Positions 49,449 to 59,996 of a stretch of DNA of 64,000 bases are shown piece by piece. The notes below the pieces were generated by a model. The model ran no database searches. It was not told the DNA's origin and saw only the letters and a list, made by a program, of their open reading frames with translations. Made by a program: the position numbers and the translations under genes. The DNA lies in contig CAUJNA010000576.1 of assembly GCA_963377175.1 (NCBI GenBank), positions 1 through 64,000 on the forward strand, in the 5' to 3' direction. This DNA comes from Effrenium voratum. Taxonomy: Eukaryota > Sar > Dinophyceae > Suessiales > Symbiodiniaceae. Within the stretch, counting starts at the first letter, position 1. Each line of letters opens with the position of its first letter.

Positions 49449-50372
49449 TTAAACTTCCGCAGGTATTTCTTTAACTGAACCATCCATCACGGTTGGACTA
49501 TCTTCTTTTTCCTTAGGTCGTGGGTGGAAAACTGAGTAATACACTTTATCATTGTAAAACCTTACTAATTTCAATCTGTGTTCCTTCTTGATAAAATCAC
49601 CATCGCTATTAATTAAAGCATTATATAACTCAGTGAATTCTTCATGAACACTGTCTTTAATCTTTCTAAATCCTTTCAGTTTGTCCATGACTGTTTTCAT
49701 CTCTTCTGGTCTGCTTGCAAGATAAGCGGGTGTTAGTTCAGACGCTCTTTTCTTAAACTCGTTGTAACCATAAGCGTCTTCTGCTTTTGATTCTACTTCA
49801 ACAACTGGGTCGTCTTCTCGTTCATCTTCTTCTTCGCCTTCCTCTAATGGTTCTAATTCTGGCATTTCATCAGCGGACACCATTGAATGAACTTCTACAC
49901 CGGCAGGATATGAACTCTTCGAAACAGCACTTGCCATTTCTTCGTGTTGTTCTCTCCAAAGTCTCATTTTTTCTGCAAGTTCTTCTTTCTGTTTCTGTGC
50001 TTCCGTTAGTCCTTCTTGAATGAAAGACTGGTGTTGTTTCAGTGTGTCAGCAAGTTTCAATTCATCATTAAGTTTAGCTCTTACACTACCATCGTCCGAC
50101 ATTGCTCCTTTCATAACTTCTCCTCTCCGGTCTAGTTCTTGTTTCTTTTGAATGTCTAAGACGTCCTTATTATCAAACTGACTACCGTATTGGTTTAATC
50201 TGTATCTTGTCGCTTTTCTGTCTATCACATTTTCAATTGATGGACGGTTCTCATCTCCTACTAAGGTTTCTTTCAATAATTCATCATAAGAAGGTCTCAA
50301 ATGTAATTGTGATTTCAATGACCCTACTTTTACCGGTCCTACTGTATTCAATCTACTAATTGATTTAATCAT
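49449..50372 (-). CDS. DRKAT-motif protein, PLV C
   Basis: 307 residues. Front: LHLRPSYDELLKETLVGDEN followed by VIDRKATRYRLNQYG. Middle: coiled-coil-like (LKQHQSFIQEGLTEAQKQKE). An acidic patch follows, and the end has a conserved-looking region (LNPTP-free, rich in K/D). The counterpart in PLV A (1994-2473) shares the RPxF and DRKAT segments and the position after the small charged protein. Probably a virion protein of unknown function. Confidence 0.6.
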   Translation of the reverse strand: MIKSISRLNTVGPVKVGSLKSQLHLRPSYDELLKETLVGDENRPSIENVIDRKATRYRLNQYGSQFDNKDVLDIQKKQELDRRGEVMKGAMSDDGSVRAKLNDELKLADTLKQHQSFIQEGLTEAQKQKEELAEKMRLWREQHEEMASAVSKSSYPAGVEVHSMVSADEMPELEPLEEGEEEDEREDDPVVEVESKAEDAYGYNEFKKRASELTPAYLASRPEEMKTVMDKLKGFRKIKDSVHEEFTELYNALINSDGDFIKKEHRLKLVRFYNDKVYYSVFHPRPKEKEDSPTVMDGSVKEIPAEV

Positions 50373-50399
50373 AGTATATTAATTATTTAGAAAAATAAA

Positions 50400-50732
50400 T
50401 TAATCAGATATATTCTTAATCATTTCTTCTAAATGCTTCTTTCTTACAGTTAGTTGTTCCTTTGTTTGTATTCCATCTGGTGACCGTGTGTTGTCTAATA
50501 TTTTTCTTATTCTGTCTAATTCCTTTCTGTAACTTTCGGTTCTGTTGCTTTCAGCTAAATCATTTCTATACTTTATTAATGCTCCCTGTGATTGTCTCGC
50601 TTCCAGTGTGTCCTTCAACTGTTTAAAATAATTCATTCTTGAAGCAACTCCCCATAAATCTGAAACATTATAATGACGTTCTACTTGTGGCGCCCTTTTA
50701 AATTCTACATTTCTATGACTTCTCGTAAGCAT
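50400..50732 (-). CDS. Small charged helical protein, PLV C
   Basis: 110 residues, MLTRSHRNVEFKRAPQ then long charged helices (YFKQLKDTLEARQSQGALIK, RKELDRIRKILDNTR). Fills the position of the PLV A protein at 17379-17624. No family known. Confidence 0.5.
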   Translation of the reverse strand: MLTRSHRNVEFKRAPQVERHYNVSDLWGVASRMNYFKQLKDTLEARQSQGALIKYRNDLAESNRTESYRKELDRIRKILDNTRSPDGIQTKEQLTVRKKHLEEMIKNISD

Positions 50733-50762
50733 GAATAATATATATTATAATTAGATTATTAT

Positions 50763-51242
50763 TTAAAACATTGATGAAGATAATTTGTTTATTTTTTCTT
50801 GTTTATCTTGTTTTTTCTTTTGTTTAAGTTCTTCATAATGTTGGTTTAATAATTCTGTTGCCGTGGGTTTCTTAATAGTTTCTTTAATCACTTCTTGCTT
50901 AATCTCATTCTTAATTTCTTCTTTTACTTCAGGTTTTATCTTTCTAATATTCTTTTGTGGATTGACTGGTAATAACTCAGTAGGTGCTCCCTTACAATTT
51001 TTGGGATGTGAGTGTCTCAAACTTTTCAATGTCATCTTTTTAGAGCATTGTTCACATTCTACTAATTCAACTTCTTTTTTAGTTCTTGGTAATGCTTTTG
51101 CTTTCGCTTTTGGTTCAGGAATAACTTCTTCTGACGTTGGTTCTTCATTAACTGTTTCATTTTGTTCAACGACTTCATTATTAACAGGTGCTTCTTCTGT
51201 TTTAGTTTCATTATTAACATCTACTACCTCAATACTTGACAT
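50763..51242 (-). CDS. Lys/Glu-rich protein with Cys/His finger
   Basis: 159 residues: acidic start, Lys-rich middle, then VECEQCSKKMTLKSLRHSH and PKNC (a finger), then a Lys/Glu helix. Same place as the AT-hook protein of PLV A; both are low-complexity and basic in part, so a DNA-binding core role is plausible. A perfect palindrome (51243-51286) lies directly before the ATG. Confidence 0.5.
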   Translation of the reverse strand: MSSIEVVDVNNETKTEEAPVNNEVVEQNETVNEEPTSEEVIPEPKAKAKALPRTKKEVELVECEQCSKKMTLKSLRHSHPKNCKGAPTELLPVNPQKNIRKIKPEVKEEIKNEIKQEVIKETIKKPTATELLNQHYEELKQKKKQDKQEKINKLSSSMF

Positions 51243-51286
51243 ATAATATATATAGATTTTCCATATGGAAAATCTATATATATTAT
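51243..51286. promoter_or_regulatory. 22-bp-arm palindrome between two minus-strand genes
   Basis: AATATATATAGATTTTCCAT and its exact reverse complement meet without loop at 51264/51265. It spans the stop of the GIY-YIG gene (51283) and the region just before the next ATG (51242), so it may end one transcript and start the next. Confidence 0.7.
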
Positions 51287-51872
51287 TTCAATTTTAACGT
51301 GTTATGATACATTTTTTGATATGCCTTTTTTCTATCTCGGTTGATTTCATACCATTCTTTACTTCGTTGCCTTGCTTTATCCTTGCGGTCTTCTTTGTTT
51401 GTTTCACGATATGTTTTAATTTTATCTTCGTTTTTACTTGACCATTCTTTTTGATACTCTTTGATTTTGTCCTTGTTAGTCTCATAATATTTTTCTTCTT
51501 GTCTTTGTTTTCATAATACCATTCATTCCCTGTTCGTCCTGCTATTCTGTTATTTAACTCTGTCTTATATTCTCGTATTAATTCCCCTTCTCGCTTTCGT
51601 AAATCTTCTAAATTGTTACATTCATAATTTTCTAACAATTCAATGTAAAAATTATATCGTCCTAATTCTCTCATTGTTTCATATAATTTGTAGTTCTTAC
51701 ATTTTACACAGTTAATATTGTTTCTATGCTCGCCCATTCTTTTACTTAAAGGCTGTGTCGTGCTTCCTATATAAATCATATCGTTAATGCTGTTTCTAAT
51801 GCAATAAATTTTACTGTTGTTGTAATCTTTCTTATTTTTGGACGTTATTTGTTCTATATAATTCTGTTCCAT
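51283..51872 (-). pseudogene. GIY-YIG nuclease, second, one frameshift
   Basis: SKIYCIRNSINDMIYIGSTT is the GIY-YIG core and PLSKRMGEHR holds the catalytic Arg. A slip near 51490 shifts the tail; in the other frame it continues as DKIKEYQKEW and EDKIKTYRETNKED, the basic repeat tail seen in the other copies, ending at 51283. Inserted between the penton gene and the Lys/Glu protein, so it interrupts the capsid block that is continuous in PLV A. Confidence 0.78.
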
Positions 51873-51919
51873 TCTGTTTATATCTGTTAAATAATATTAT
51901 TTCTTTATATAGAATATAT

Positions 51920-52777
51920 TTAAATAATATCGCTTTTCACAAACAATAATGACAGGGATACATTTACCCCATTCAAGTTAATTTCATTCCCTGCTGAATT
52001 AGAAATCCAAAAATCCAATTGTTTAAAGGTTCTATTAGATACATCTAAATAGTCCAAAGCATTTACTCCGTCACCATCAAAAATAATTCCCGCATGTGGC
52101 GCTGTGACTGGCACTTTCTTAACAACTGTACTATCTCCCGTTCTTAAATTTACTTGATTATAATTAGACAACTGAGAAGAATGAATATAAATATTTCTAA
52201 TGGGTTGAAGATTAACGAAACCAGAAACATAAGCATTACCATATTGATAAACATTCATTTGATAATTTCCTAAAACTTCATTAACAGACTTTAAATCATT
52301 AGCATCAAAACTTCCAATCCAAATATAACTTTCATATATTATCTTCATTTGTTCATCAGTTAATACTGCAAATTGTCTATCGGCATAGTTTGAAGAAATC
52401 GTGATTTTATTAGTTTTTACACTGTAAGTAACTTCATAAGTATTTGAGAAATTGGCATTATCAACAATACCGTTAATTTTTGTTTTTAATTCTGTTGCCA
52501 GTTCTGTACCAGTATAAACTCCTTCTGCCAATGCAACAGCAATCCAATGAACATTTGTATTATCTTCATCTGGAACTAACGGAGAAGAATAAAAGTATAG
52601 TATATTATTTAATCCTGACTGTATTGAATACCATGAGTTAGGTAATGTTACTTCGTGAATGTAGCAATGAACCCCGTTGTCTGTTTGTAATGTTTCCGGC
52701 AATTCAACTCTAAAATTTGATGATGTACCTCTAATCCTATGAGCACTGTCAATATAGACCTTCTTGTATGTCAACAT
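51920..52777 (-). CDS. Penton-like minor capsid protein, PLV C
   Basis: 285 residues, intact: MLTYKKVYIDSAHRIRGTSS ... VSLSLLFVKSDII. The front resembles the PLV A protein (TTIYVDSRKRVAGSDSDF) and a middle piece GVYTGTELATELKTKINGIV matches EGAYTGPRLAAWISSNF. Divergent from the lipase gene with a 19-bp hairpin between them. Assignment as penton rests on this similarity, length and position near the capsid gene. Confidence 0.72.
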   Translation of the reverse strand: MLTYKKVYIDSAHRIRGTSSNFRVELPETLQTDNGVHCYIHEVTLPNSWYSIQSGLNNILYFYSSPLVPDEDNTNVHWIAVALAEGVYTGTELATELKTKINGIVDNANFSNTYEVTYSVKTNKITISSNYADRQFAVLTDEQMKIIYESYIWIGSFDANDLKSVNEVLGNYQMNVYQYGNAYVSGFVNLQPIRNIYIHSSQLSNYNQVNLRTGDSTVVKKVPVTAPHAGIIFDGDGVNALDYLDVSNRTFKQLDFWISNSAGNEINLNGVNVSLSLLFVKSDII

Positions 52778-52780
52778 AAT

Positions 52781-52820
52781 ATATTTTTAATTAGAAAATA
52801 AATTTTCTAATTAAAAATAT
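52781..52820. promoter_or_regulatory. Hairpin in the divergent penton/lipase promoter region
   Basis: ATATTTTTAATTAGAAAAT pairs perfectly with ATTTTCTAATTAAAAATAT across AA. It begins four bases before the penton ATG. Symmetry would suit a bidirectional control site. Confidence 0.6.
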
Positions 52821-52892
52821 TCTGTTGCTTAGGACTTCGTCGTATGTCAGGATTATTAATTAATTGAGAAATTAATTTATAACTTTAAATAT

Positions 52893-53552
52893 ATGATCAA
52901 TAATAAAAAGTTAATTTATGAAATGAAGCATGGGAAAATTAAACAGTATCAACCTTATAAGAAAACAACTAAAATAACTAATGTTATGAAACAAACTGAC
53001 AAAATATTAAATAGTTATAATCCTAATTCTAATTTAACTGATGCACAAGGGTTGAGTAGAGCATATGGCAATGGAAAAGGTTTTTATATTGATGGTGATA
53101 AAATGTATGTAAGCGGAACATTTGGAAAAGGAACGTTTGGAGGTGCTGTTAATGACATTCTGGCAGATGTAGGACTTCCCTTTAAAATGACTAAATATTC
53201 ACAACGATATAAAGACACATCAACAGCATTGGATGAAAACAATGAAGTTAAACATCTTATAACACATAGTCTCGGTTCAAGTGTAGGGGCACAGATAACA
53301 AAAGATTACCCTGAAAGAGAATTAACTTTAACCACTTATGGAGCGCCGTTTATATCACGAAGGTCTAAAATTACCGATGATTACATTAATTTTAGAAGTA
53401 TCTTAGACCCTGTCAGTATTGCTGACCGTGGCGCTATAACTGTTTATACTGGTTCATTAAATCCATTTACTAACCACGATTACATAACTGGATATGGAGA
53501 CCAAGGCAAAGATGTTTCAAGAAGTGTTGACCCGGTAACGGAGATAATATAG
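52893..53552 (+). CDS. Lipase-like alpha/beta hydrolase
   Basis: 219 residues. HLITHSLGSSVGAQITKDYP contains the nucleophile elbow (Ser126 in THSLGSS); Asp172 in ILDPVS and His195 in TNHDYITGY complete a plausible triad, in the usual order for class 3 lipases. Lipases of this type occur in PLVs and may breach a membrane during entry. No signal peptide seen. Starts directly after an AT tract. Confidence 0.78.
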   Translation: MINNKKLIYEMKHGKIKQYQPYKKTTKITNVMKQTDKILNSYNPNSNLTDAQGLSRAYGNGKGFYIDGDKMYVSGTFGKGTFGGAVNDILADVGLPFKMTKYSQRYKDTSTALDENNEVKHLITHSLGSSVGAQITKDYPERELTLTTYGAPFISRRSKITDDYINFRSILDPVSIADRGAITVYTGSLNPFTNHDYITGYGDQGKDVSRSVDPVTEII

Positions 53553-53592
53553 TTAAATAAGTACTTAAAAATATAACTATATAATATTATAT

Positions 53593-53889
53593 ATGAATAA
53601 TCAGTTAAATGAAAACTTGACAGAAATTGAAACAACACATACACCATTAACAATTGAACAAAGATTAATGGATTTCTATAGAGATAATAAACGAACATAT
53701 GTAAAATGCCAATGTGGATGTTATATATTTAGAGGTTTTGAATATTCCAACTGTTATAATTTTATCTTGTTTAAAGCAAAAGTCGCAAATAGTAAGTTCT
53801 TGTTATTAAATGACAACAACAGATGTAATCACACTCAAACAGACATTGACAATATAGTAAAAAGAAAAAACATAAATTTATTATCATAA
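53593..53889 (+). CDS. Small Cys-containing protein
   Basis: 98 residues; YVKCQCGCYIFRGFEYSNC and NRCNH provide a possible metal site. Preceded by TATATAATATTATAT directly before the ATG. Not recognised. Confidence 0.45.
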   Translation: MNNQLNENLTEIETTHTPLTIEQRLMDFYRDNKRTYVKCQCGCYIFRGFEYSNCYNFILFKAKVANSKFLLLNDNNRCNHTQTDIDNIVKRKNINLLS

Positions 53890-53897
53890 TAATATTA

Positions 53898-54122
53898 ATG
53901 ATACAACATAAGAAATATGACAATGAAACAACGGATGATATGATTAAGAATGAAAATAAAAAGTATAAGAAAAGTACATATGAAGAAATTAGAGAATTAG
54001 TAATGGAGAAAGAAAAAGGGAATAATCCAGTTGAAGATAAGATTAAGAAAAAGAAAATGAAAATATTTAAAAATAATAACTCTAATCAAAAGGATTACAC
54101 TAAATTATTTAATTTAGTTTAG
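53898..54122 (+). CDS. Small Lys-rich protein
   Basis: 74 residues, very basic (KKKKMKIFKNN) with an acidic front. Follows the previous gene by 8 bases and precedes the capsid gene by 34. Function unknown; it may be a small structural protein. Confidence 0.4.
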   Translation: MIQHKKYDNETTDDMIKNENKKYKKSTYEEIRELVMEKEKGNNPVEDKIKKKKMKIFKNNNSNQKDYTKLFNLV

Positions 54123-54156
54123 TTTAAATTATTTCTAAATTAAATTATATATAGCA

Positions 54157-55548
54157 ATGGAAACTTTTAGTGCTGAAGATATTCTAATTGACAACCTCTC
54201 ATTCAAGTTAAATAAAGGTGCAAGTTATATAAATGAGCGTCGTAGCGTTTCGTTTTTCCCGTCTGGTTCAAATATCTATAAACCTTCGTCTGGAAATCGT
54301 GTATTGAAAATCGCATTAAATGCAGAAGATAATAGTTGGTTAGACCCTCAATCGGTAATGGTGTTTTTCAATGTTTCGAACAAGGAAAATACAAGCAACA
54401 AACGGTTACGACCTCTATCTCCTGCTTACTGCTTTTTCAGAAGAGCAAGACTAATTGCTGGTAATCAACTTGTTGAAGACATTGACTATTACAATAGAAA
54501 CCATCACATGATGAGTTGTTTGATGTCAAAAGGAGCAAGGGACAATGAAGACGCGCAAAGTTTTGGATATAGATACGATGACGATTTGGCACAACGTTTT
54601 GCTGACCCTACAACTGGCACTATTGGAAAAACTTATAATGCTCAAACAATCCCGGGCTTTACGTCTGAAATGGTTGTTGGATTTAAACCTATGCTTGGTT
54701 TATTTAACCAGTTTAAGTATATTCCATTAAAAGCGTGTCCTCTTGTTTTAGAACTTGAACTTGTCAGTAATTTCACCGATTGTATTGTTTCACCTGATGT
54801 TACTACTGATTTCCCTGCCAGTGAGAGCGCGCCTAACACACATCAAAGCACGAGCGGAGAATACGAACTTAATAATTGCTTCCTTCAATGCGATGTAGTA
54901 AGTTTGGATAATGATTTACACAATCGTTACGTTTCACATTTACTTGATGGAAAAGAATTACCTATCACATATAATACTTACATTTGTCAGTCTAATTCAG
55001 TTGTTGGTCAAGCAACAATAAACACTACTGTTGTTCGTTCTGTGTCGAAACTCACTGCCACATTTATCACCTTCTATAAAGCAGATGCCACGGGAGGAGC
55101 AACTGAAGTTCATAAGGAATACAACAGGTTTTACCATCCATCGACAAGAACAACCTTTTCTACTCATGGAAACTATAACCCTGACAATGACTTAGAATTT
55201 CAACTTCAATTAGGTTCAAAATTATTTCCTGAGTATCCTTGTAAAAGCTTAACGCAAGCTTTCTATTATTTGCGAAAGGCATTGAATTTACCTTTATTTC
55301 ATCAACATCATTTATCTATTGAATTTAACCAATATAAAACCGACAAGTTCATCTTTGCTATGAATATGGAGAAGGTTCCCGATAGTTCATATACTGGAAT
55401 AAACACGAAAGCTGGGCAACAGCTTCTCATTCGTTGCAAACCGACTGGAAGTATGGACGTAAGCTTTATGCCAGATACAATATATATAACGTTAGTATCA
55501 GAACAAATATTATCCATTAGAGACGCCGGAGTTCAGATACTCGATTAA
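54157..55548 (+). CDS. Major capsid protein (double jelly-roll), PLV C
   Basis: 463 residues, intact. Landmarks: LIDNLSFKLNKGASYI, FRRARLIAGNQLVEDIDYYN, LKACPLVLELELV and the end SIRDAGVQILD, matching the PLV A protein piece by piece. Length and pattern fit the capsid proteins of Polinton-like viruses. Its start follows an AT-only tract ending TATATATAGCA. Central component of the virion, so an intact frame suggests this PLV was recently functional. Confidence 0.88.
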   Translation: METFSAEDILIDNLSFKLNKGASYINERRSVSFFPSGSNIYKPSSGNRVLKIALNAEDNSWLDPQSVMVFFNVSNKENTSNKRLRPLSPAYCFFRRARLIAGNQLVEDIDYYNRNHHMMSCLMSKGARDNEDAQSFGYRYDDDLAQRFADPTTGTIGKTYNAQTIPGFTSEMVVGFKPMLGLFNQFKYIPLKACPLVLELELVSNFTDCIVSPDVTTDFPASESAPNTHQSTSGEYELNNCFLQCDVVSLDNDLHNRYVSHLLDGKELPITYNTYICQSNSVVGQATINTTVVRSVSKLTATFITFYKADATGGATEVHKEYNRFYHPSTRTTFSTHGNYNPDNDLEFQLQLGSKLFPEYPCKSLTQAFYYLRKALNLPLFHQHHLSIEFNQYKTDKFIFAMNMEKVPDSSYTGINTKAGQQLLIRCKPTGSMDVSFMPDTIYITLVSEQILSIRDAGVQILD

Positions 55549-55612
55549 AAATAAGTAAAAATGATAATATTAAAAATAAATAAATATTATCATTTTCTAC
55601 TATTAATATATA

Positions 55613-58328
55613 ATGCCTTCAATAAATTTAACAAACTTTGAGAATGTTGTAGCGCACACAATTAGCGAAATCAATTCTACAAGCGGGGTGACAAACATTA
55701 GAAACATATACGCTAATCAATCAGATATAATTGATTTACTTGACAACAAAGCAGACCAAGTAGATACTTACACAAAAGCACAGATTGACGCTAATTTTTA
55801 TGATATAAATCAATCATACAATAGGACGGAAGTTAATGTATTATCAAATAATATTAGTTCAAACACATTTTTAATAGGTAATCTGACAGTAACTTCAAAT
55901 ACAAATTTTAATAATATTTCATCAAATACAAATTTAATAAGTAATTTAAATTCTACTATGACAACTAATTTTAATAATATTAGTTCTAATTCTAACTTAA
56001 TTAATACAAATATTAATAATATTTCATCTAATACACATTTAATAAATAATTTGAATTCTACTATAACAACTAATTTTAATAAAATTAGTTCTAATTCTAA
56101 TTTAATAACAGGATTAAATAGTACAGTAAATTCACATATTTCAGCAATATCAGATTTACAGAATGGAGGTTCACTTAATGAAGCAGATTATTATAATAAA
56201 ATAACAACTAATAATTTATTATCAAATAAGTTAAATACATCAATATTAAATAATACATTAATACATAATATAACAACTACTGCAACTTTCAAAATAGCAG
56301 AATTTGGAAATTATAATAATTTCTTTGAAATGTATAATAATTATTTTGATAGTTATGTTTATGGAAATTTAAGTGGAGCAACTATGTTTTTGAATCAAAG
56401 AGGTTTTGGATGTAGAAATTAATAATTCTTCAACTTTTCAAAATGATAAAATAATATTAAATCATAATACTACAATATTATCTAATTTACAAGTATCTGG
56501 TTTATTTTCGTGTTCGTCTATTTTAGATATAGCAGGTTCTGATGCTAGATATGTTTTACAGTCAGATAATTTAGCAGGATTAATAAGTGGTAATACAAAT
56601 ACGATAAATACAATAATTACAAATGATAGCGCACAGGATGTATCAATAAGTCAAAAATTAGACAAAGTTAATACAACTGCACAAACAGTAAACTCTCCAT
56701 TAATACTTAGTTTAACAGATAATACTAATCCAATATTTAGAATCCAGGACGCAGTTAGTAACCAAAGACTCGAATTTAAAAGAGGATGTCAGTTAGACTC
56801 TTATCAAGGACTAACAGGTGCTACTCCTTATAGATTATGGTTAGGATGGAATACAGGAGATGTTATTATTGGAAGACCTAATAATGCTTCAAGAATTACG
56901 ATTAACGGTAATGTTCATACTTCATATAATTTTGCTCAAGCACACGGAACATCATATTTCGAAGGTGCTGTTTATATGAAAGGAAATTTATTTACAAATA
57001 ATGATTTTTCAACAGATATTAAAACAAAAATAGATAATATCAATACTTCAATAAATGGATTAGAACCATATTTAGAAACATATACACCAGATGCAATAGA
57101 AGGTTTTTATATACATCATCCTAATTTTGTAGCGTGTAGTGTAGGAGATATAACTAATGCTTCTAACCAATATTTTATGGCTGATGGGCTTGTAGGAAAA
57201 ACAATTTTTAGTAAACCTATAGATGTGTTAGGTAATATTTATACGAATGCTGATGTTAATTGTGATAATGTTAATATTGATACTGATGGTAAATTAACAA
57301 CTGATACAAACTGTGAATTATATAGATATGTTAGTGCTTTTTCATCTTTTGATATGAGGAATAGTGATGCTAATTCTTCAATTAGATTTATTTGTGGAGA
57401 CCCCGCTGTTCAGTCCAACATAGTCGGGGCAGTTAATATTACCAGTGGATGGACTTTTAATACTGCTACTGTTGATGTTATGGGTAATTTATTTGCTGAT
57501 GATGTTTATGTTAAAACTAGTGGAGCATTAAGAAGCAATCATTTAGCACCTAACGGAGGAACATTAATAACCGTTGATACTAATATGGCAATACAAAATG
57601 CTTATTTAGCAACTAATACAATACAATCATTTGATTTAACAACAGTTTCATTTTTAAATGATATTTCCATGACTACTGGCACAGACATAAAGCTTGGTAC
57701 GAGTGAAATATCAACTTATTATGATGGAACTAATTTATCTACATTTGATGTAATATTCAGAACGTCAAATACAGCTTTTAGAGTTTCAGATAGTTCAACT
57801 ACACCTTCAGTTTTATTATCTATTGATAAGACATTTGGAACAACAGTAAATACTGGAAGTTTTACAAATAATGCCTCATCAACATTCAATGAAAATGTAA
57901 CAGTTGCAGGAACGAAGAAATTGTTATGTAATACACTTGAACCATCAACAGGAACTAATATAGACTTAACAGCAACGACAGTAACCATTAATGGAACGTT
58001 TGTTGATTCATCTGATTCGCGGTTGAAATATGACATAGACAATGTCAAATCTAACTGTATGAATATTATTAAGAAATTTAAGCCAAAGAAGTTTAAGAGA
58101 CACGATAGAAATGACGGGGGTAAAACTCATATAGGATATATCGCAGATGAAGTATTAAAAGCAATTCCTAAAGAGTTTGAAAATATTGTATGTAAAGATA
58201 AAGAGTATTTAGGATTGAATTATTTAGTTTTACCCGTGTTGGTTCATAAAGCAGTATTAGAATTAAATGATAAAATAGATAAACTTGAAAAAGAAATTAA
58301 GGAATTGAAAAAAGAAAAATCTAAATAA
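55613..58328 (+). pseudogene. Fibre protein with S74 self-cleaving chaperone, one frameshift
   Basis: Two frames (55613-56422 and 56406-58328) join through one missing base near 56405, about 900 codons. The front has a coiled-coil-like part with about six NNISSNTNLI repeats; the middle is beta-rich with Asn/Thr repeats; the last 110 residues form an S74 (intramolecular chaperone) domain: DSSDSRLKYDID with the Ser/Lys pair, HIGYIADEVLKAIP and YLVLPVLVHKAVLELNDKID. Such domains fold trimeric fibres and cut themselves off. A host-attachment role is inferred. Confidence 0.8.
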
Positions 58329-58337
58329 TAATATATA

Positions 58338-58546
58338 ATGGGTATTGGTCAAAGCAAAAACGAAGAAAATAACAGTATGGAAGACATTAAAATTTAAGAG
58401 TAGATGAAAAAACGAGAGCGGATACTTTAATAATAAAATCTATTCAAGAATGTGTAACGAGAATAGAAAAGTTAGAAAATCAAAAATCGGACAAACTATT
58501 ATATAAATTACCTGCGTTGAATTTATGCAACGCTTCATTGATTTAA
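58338..58546 (+). pseudogene. Small MGxxxS protein, one frameshift
   Basis: MGIGQSKNEENNSMEDIK, an N-myristoylation-type start, then stop; one base back the frame continues LRVDEKTRADTLIIKSIQEC to 58546 (helical, coiled). It follows the fibre gene by 9 bases, with ATATATA before the ATG. It parallels the small MGAALS protein of PLV A. Could be a membrane-anchored virion protein. Confidence 0.45.
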
Positions 58547-58645
58547 ATTAATAATATTAATATGATTCATTAACATTATTAATTAAAAAATATGAATAAA
58601 ATTTACTAATAAAACTTTGTCTTTCTTAATTGATGACTTTAATAG
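58547..58645. other. AT-rich gap between convergent genes
   Basis: No gene or hairpin of note. Confidence 0.3.
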
Positions 58646-59103
58646 TTATTTTTTCACTTGTAATGAAATAAAATTAGCCACATTGTCCCTATACACTAAA
58701 TTAGTTTTATAAAGGTCTTTATTAAGAAAATAATAAATATCAAATAAATTATTTGAGGTTAAAGTACGATTACGAACATGATTCAAAAAAGTAAATGAGG
58801 TAGATGTAACAAATATATCATATTCAATTAATAATTTTAATGGTTTATGCTTTTGATGTAATTTATCTAACTCACTTAAGTTAAAAATATATGATATGCC
58901 GTTTTTGATAATATTTTTCATATTGATATTATCAATTTCAAAATACTGTGAATTCTTTAATTTGTAAGACTTATACACTGGTTTAAATTTAATAATATAA
59001 TTTTTAATAATATTATTATTTTTTATTTTTAATAATCTAACATCACCTAAATTATAAGATAATACAAGGTTTTTAATGTCTAATGGTAAATCATAAAAAA
59101 CAT
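58646..59103 (-). pseudogene. Unrecognised protein with F-box-like start, one frameshift
   Basis: The clear frame begins at 58978 (GTG) but is open upstream to about 59100, adding LPLDIKNLVLSYNLGDVRLL, which resembles the start of an F-box. The ATG at 59103 is one base out of frame in a T run, so a homopolymer slip is likely. The rest is rich in Lys, Asn and Phe with no known motif. Confidence 0.4.
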
Positions 59104-59150
59104 TTAATATTAATATATTTATGTATTTAATTAGTGATTTAATTATGTAT

Positions 59151-59970
59151 TTAATTATTAATTTCAGGTGTTTCTTCTCGTTGTTTCTTTTTGTTGTAAT
59201 AATATTCTCTACTCTTTTGATTTCTTTGTTCTTTGTTATTATGATGATGCTCTCTATCTTTTTGTCTTCGTTCTTCCAAATTATTTAAGCGATACTCTCT
59301 ACCCTTTTTGATTGTATATTTCTTTATTCTCATTATAACGTAATCTGTTCTTCTCATTAATTTTATCTTTATTATTGATGTAATATACTTGCTTTCGTTC
59401 TTTAATCTTCTCTTTGTTAGTTTCCCTATATTCTTTTCTTTGTTGAATTATATACTCCTTGTTGTTCTCTCTCCATTCTTTGCTTTTCAATGCTAATTCT
59501 TCCATATGCTTATTCCTGTATTCTTTTCTGGCTTCACTTATTCTATCAGCATTAGTAGCGTTATACTCTTTTGCCTTTTGCTTGATATAATCCTTATTAT
59601 TTTCTACACATTCCTTTTTATATTCTTTCAACTCCTCATCTGTTCTAAATGGACGTGCTTTGTTTAATGTTGCGTTTAGTTCTTCTATATACTCCCTCTC
59701 ACGCTTCAAAGCCATTAATCTATTTTCACATGTTTCAGTGTTTATCAATATCATATCAAAATTGTCCCAATCACCATTTTGACGAATGAATTTATACAAA
59801 GGCATATTGTAATGTATTTTGTCATTTTCATTATTACAGGTTCTTTTATGAGCCGACTTTCTATTTTTGAAGTTTATTGTATGACCCACATAGCAGTCTT
59901 TGATATTTAAATCATTACATACTATTTTATAAAAATGTGTTTTGGTGTAATTCATTTCTTTTCGTGGCAT
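59151..59970 (-). pseudogene. GIY-YIG nuclease, third, with long basic repeat tail
   Basis: THFYKIVCNDLNIKDCYVGH is a GIY-YIG core variant (FYK...YVG) and NFKNRKSAHK holds the Arg. After residue 100 come tandem units like YKKECVENNKDYIKQKAKEY. A one-base slip in an A run near 59300 moves the last 60 residues (REYRLNNLEERRQKDREHHH) to another frame, ending 59151. Lies downstream of the packaging ATPase on the same strand. Confidence 0.75.
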
Positions 59971-59996
59971 TATAAAGTCCTATTATGTAATATAAG

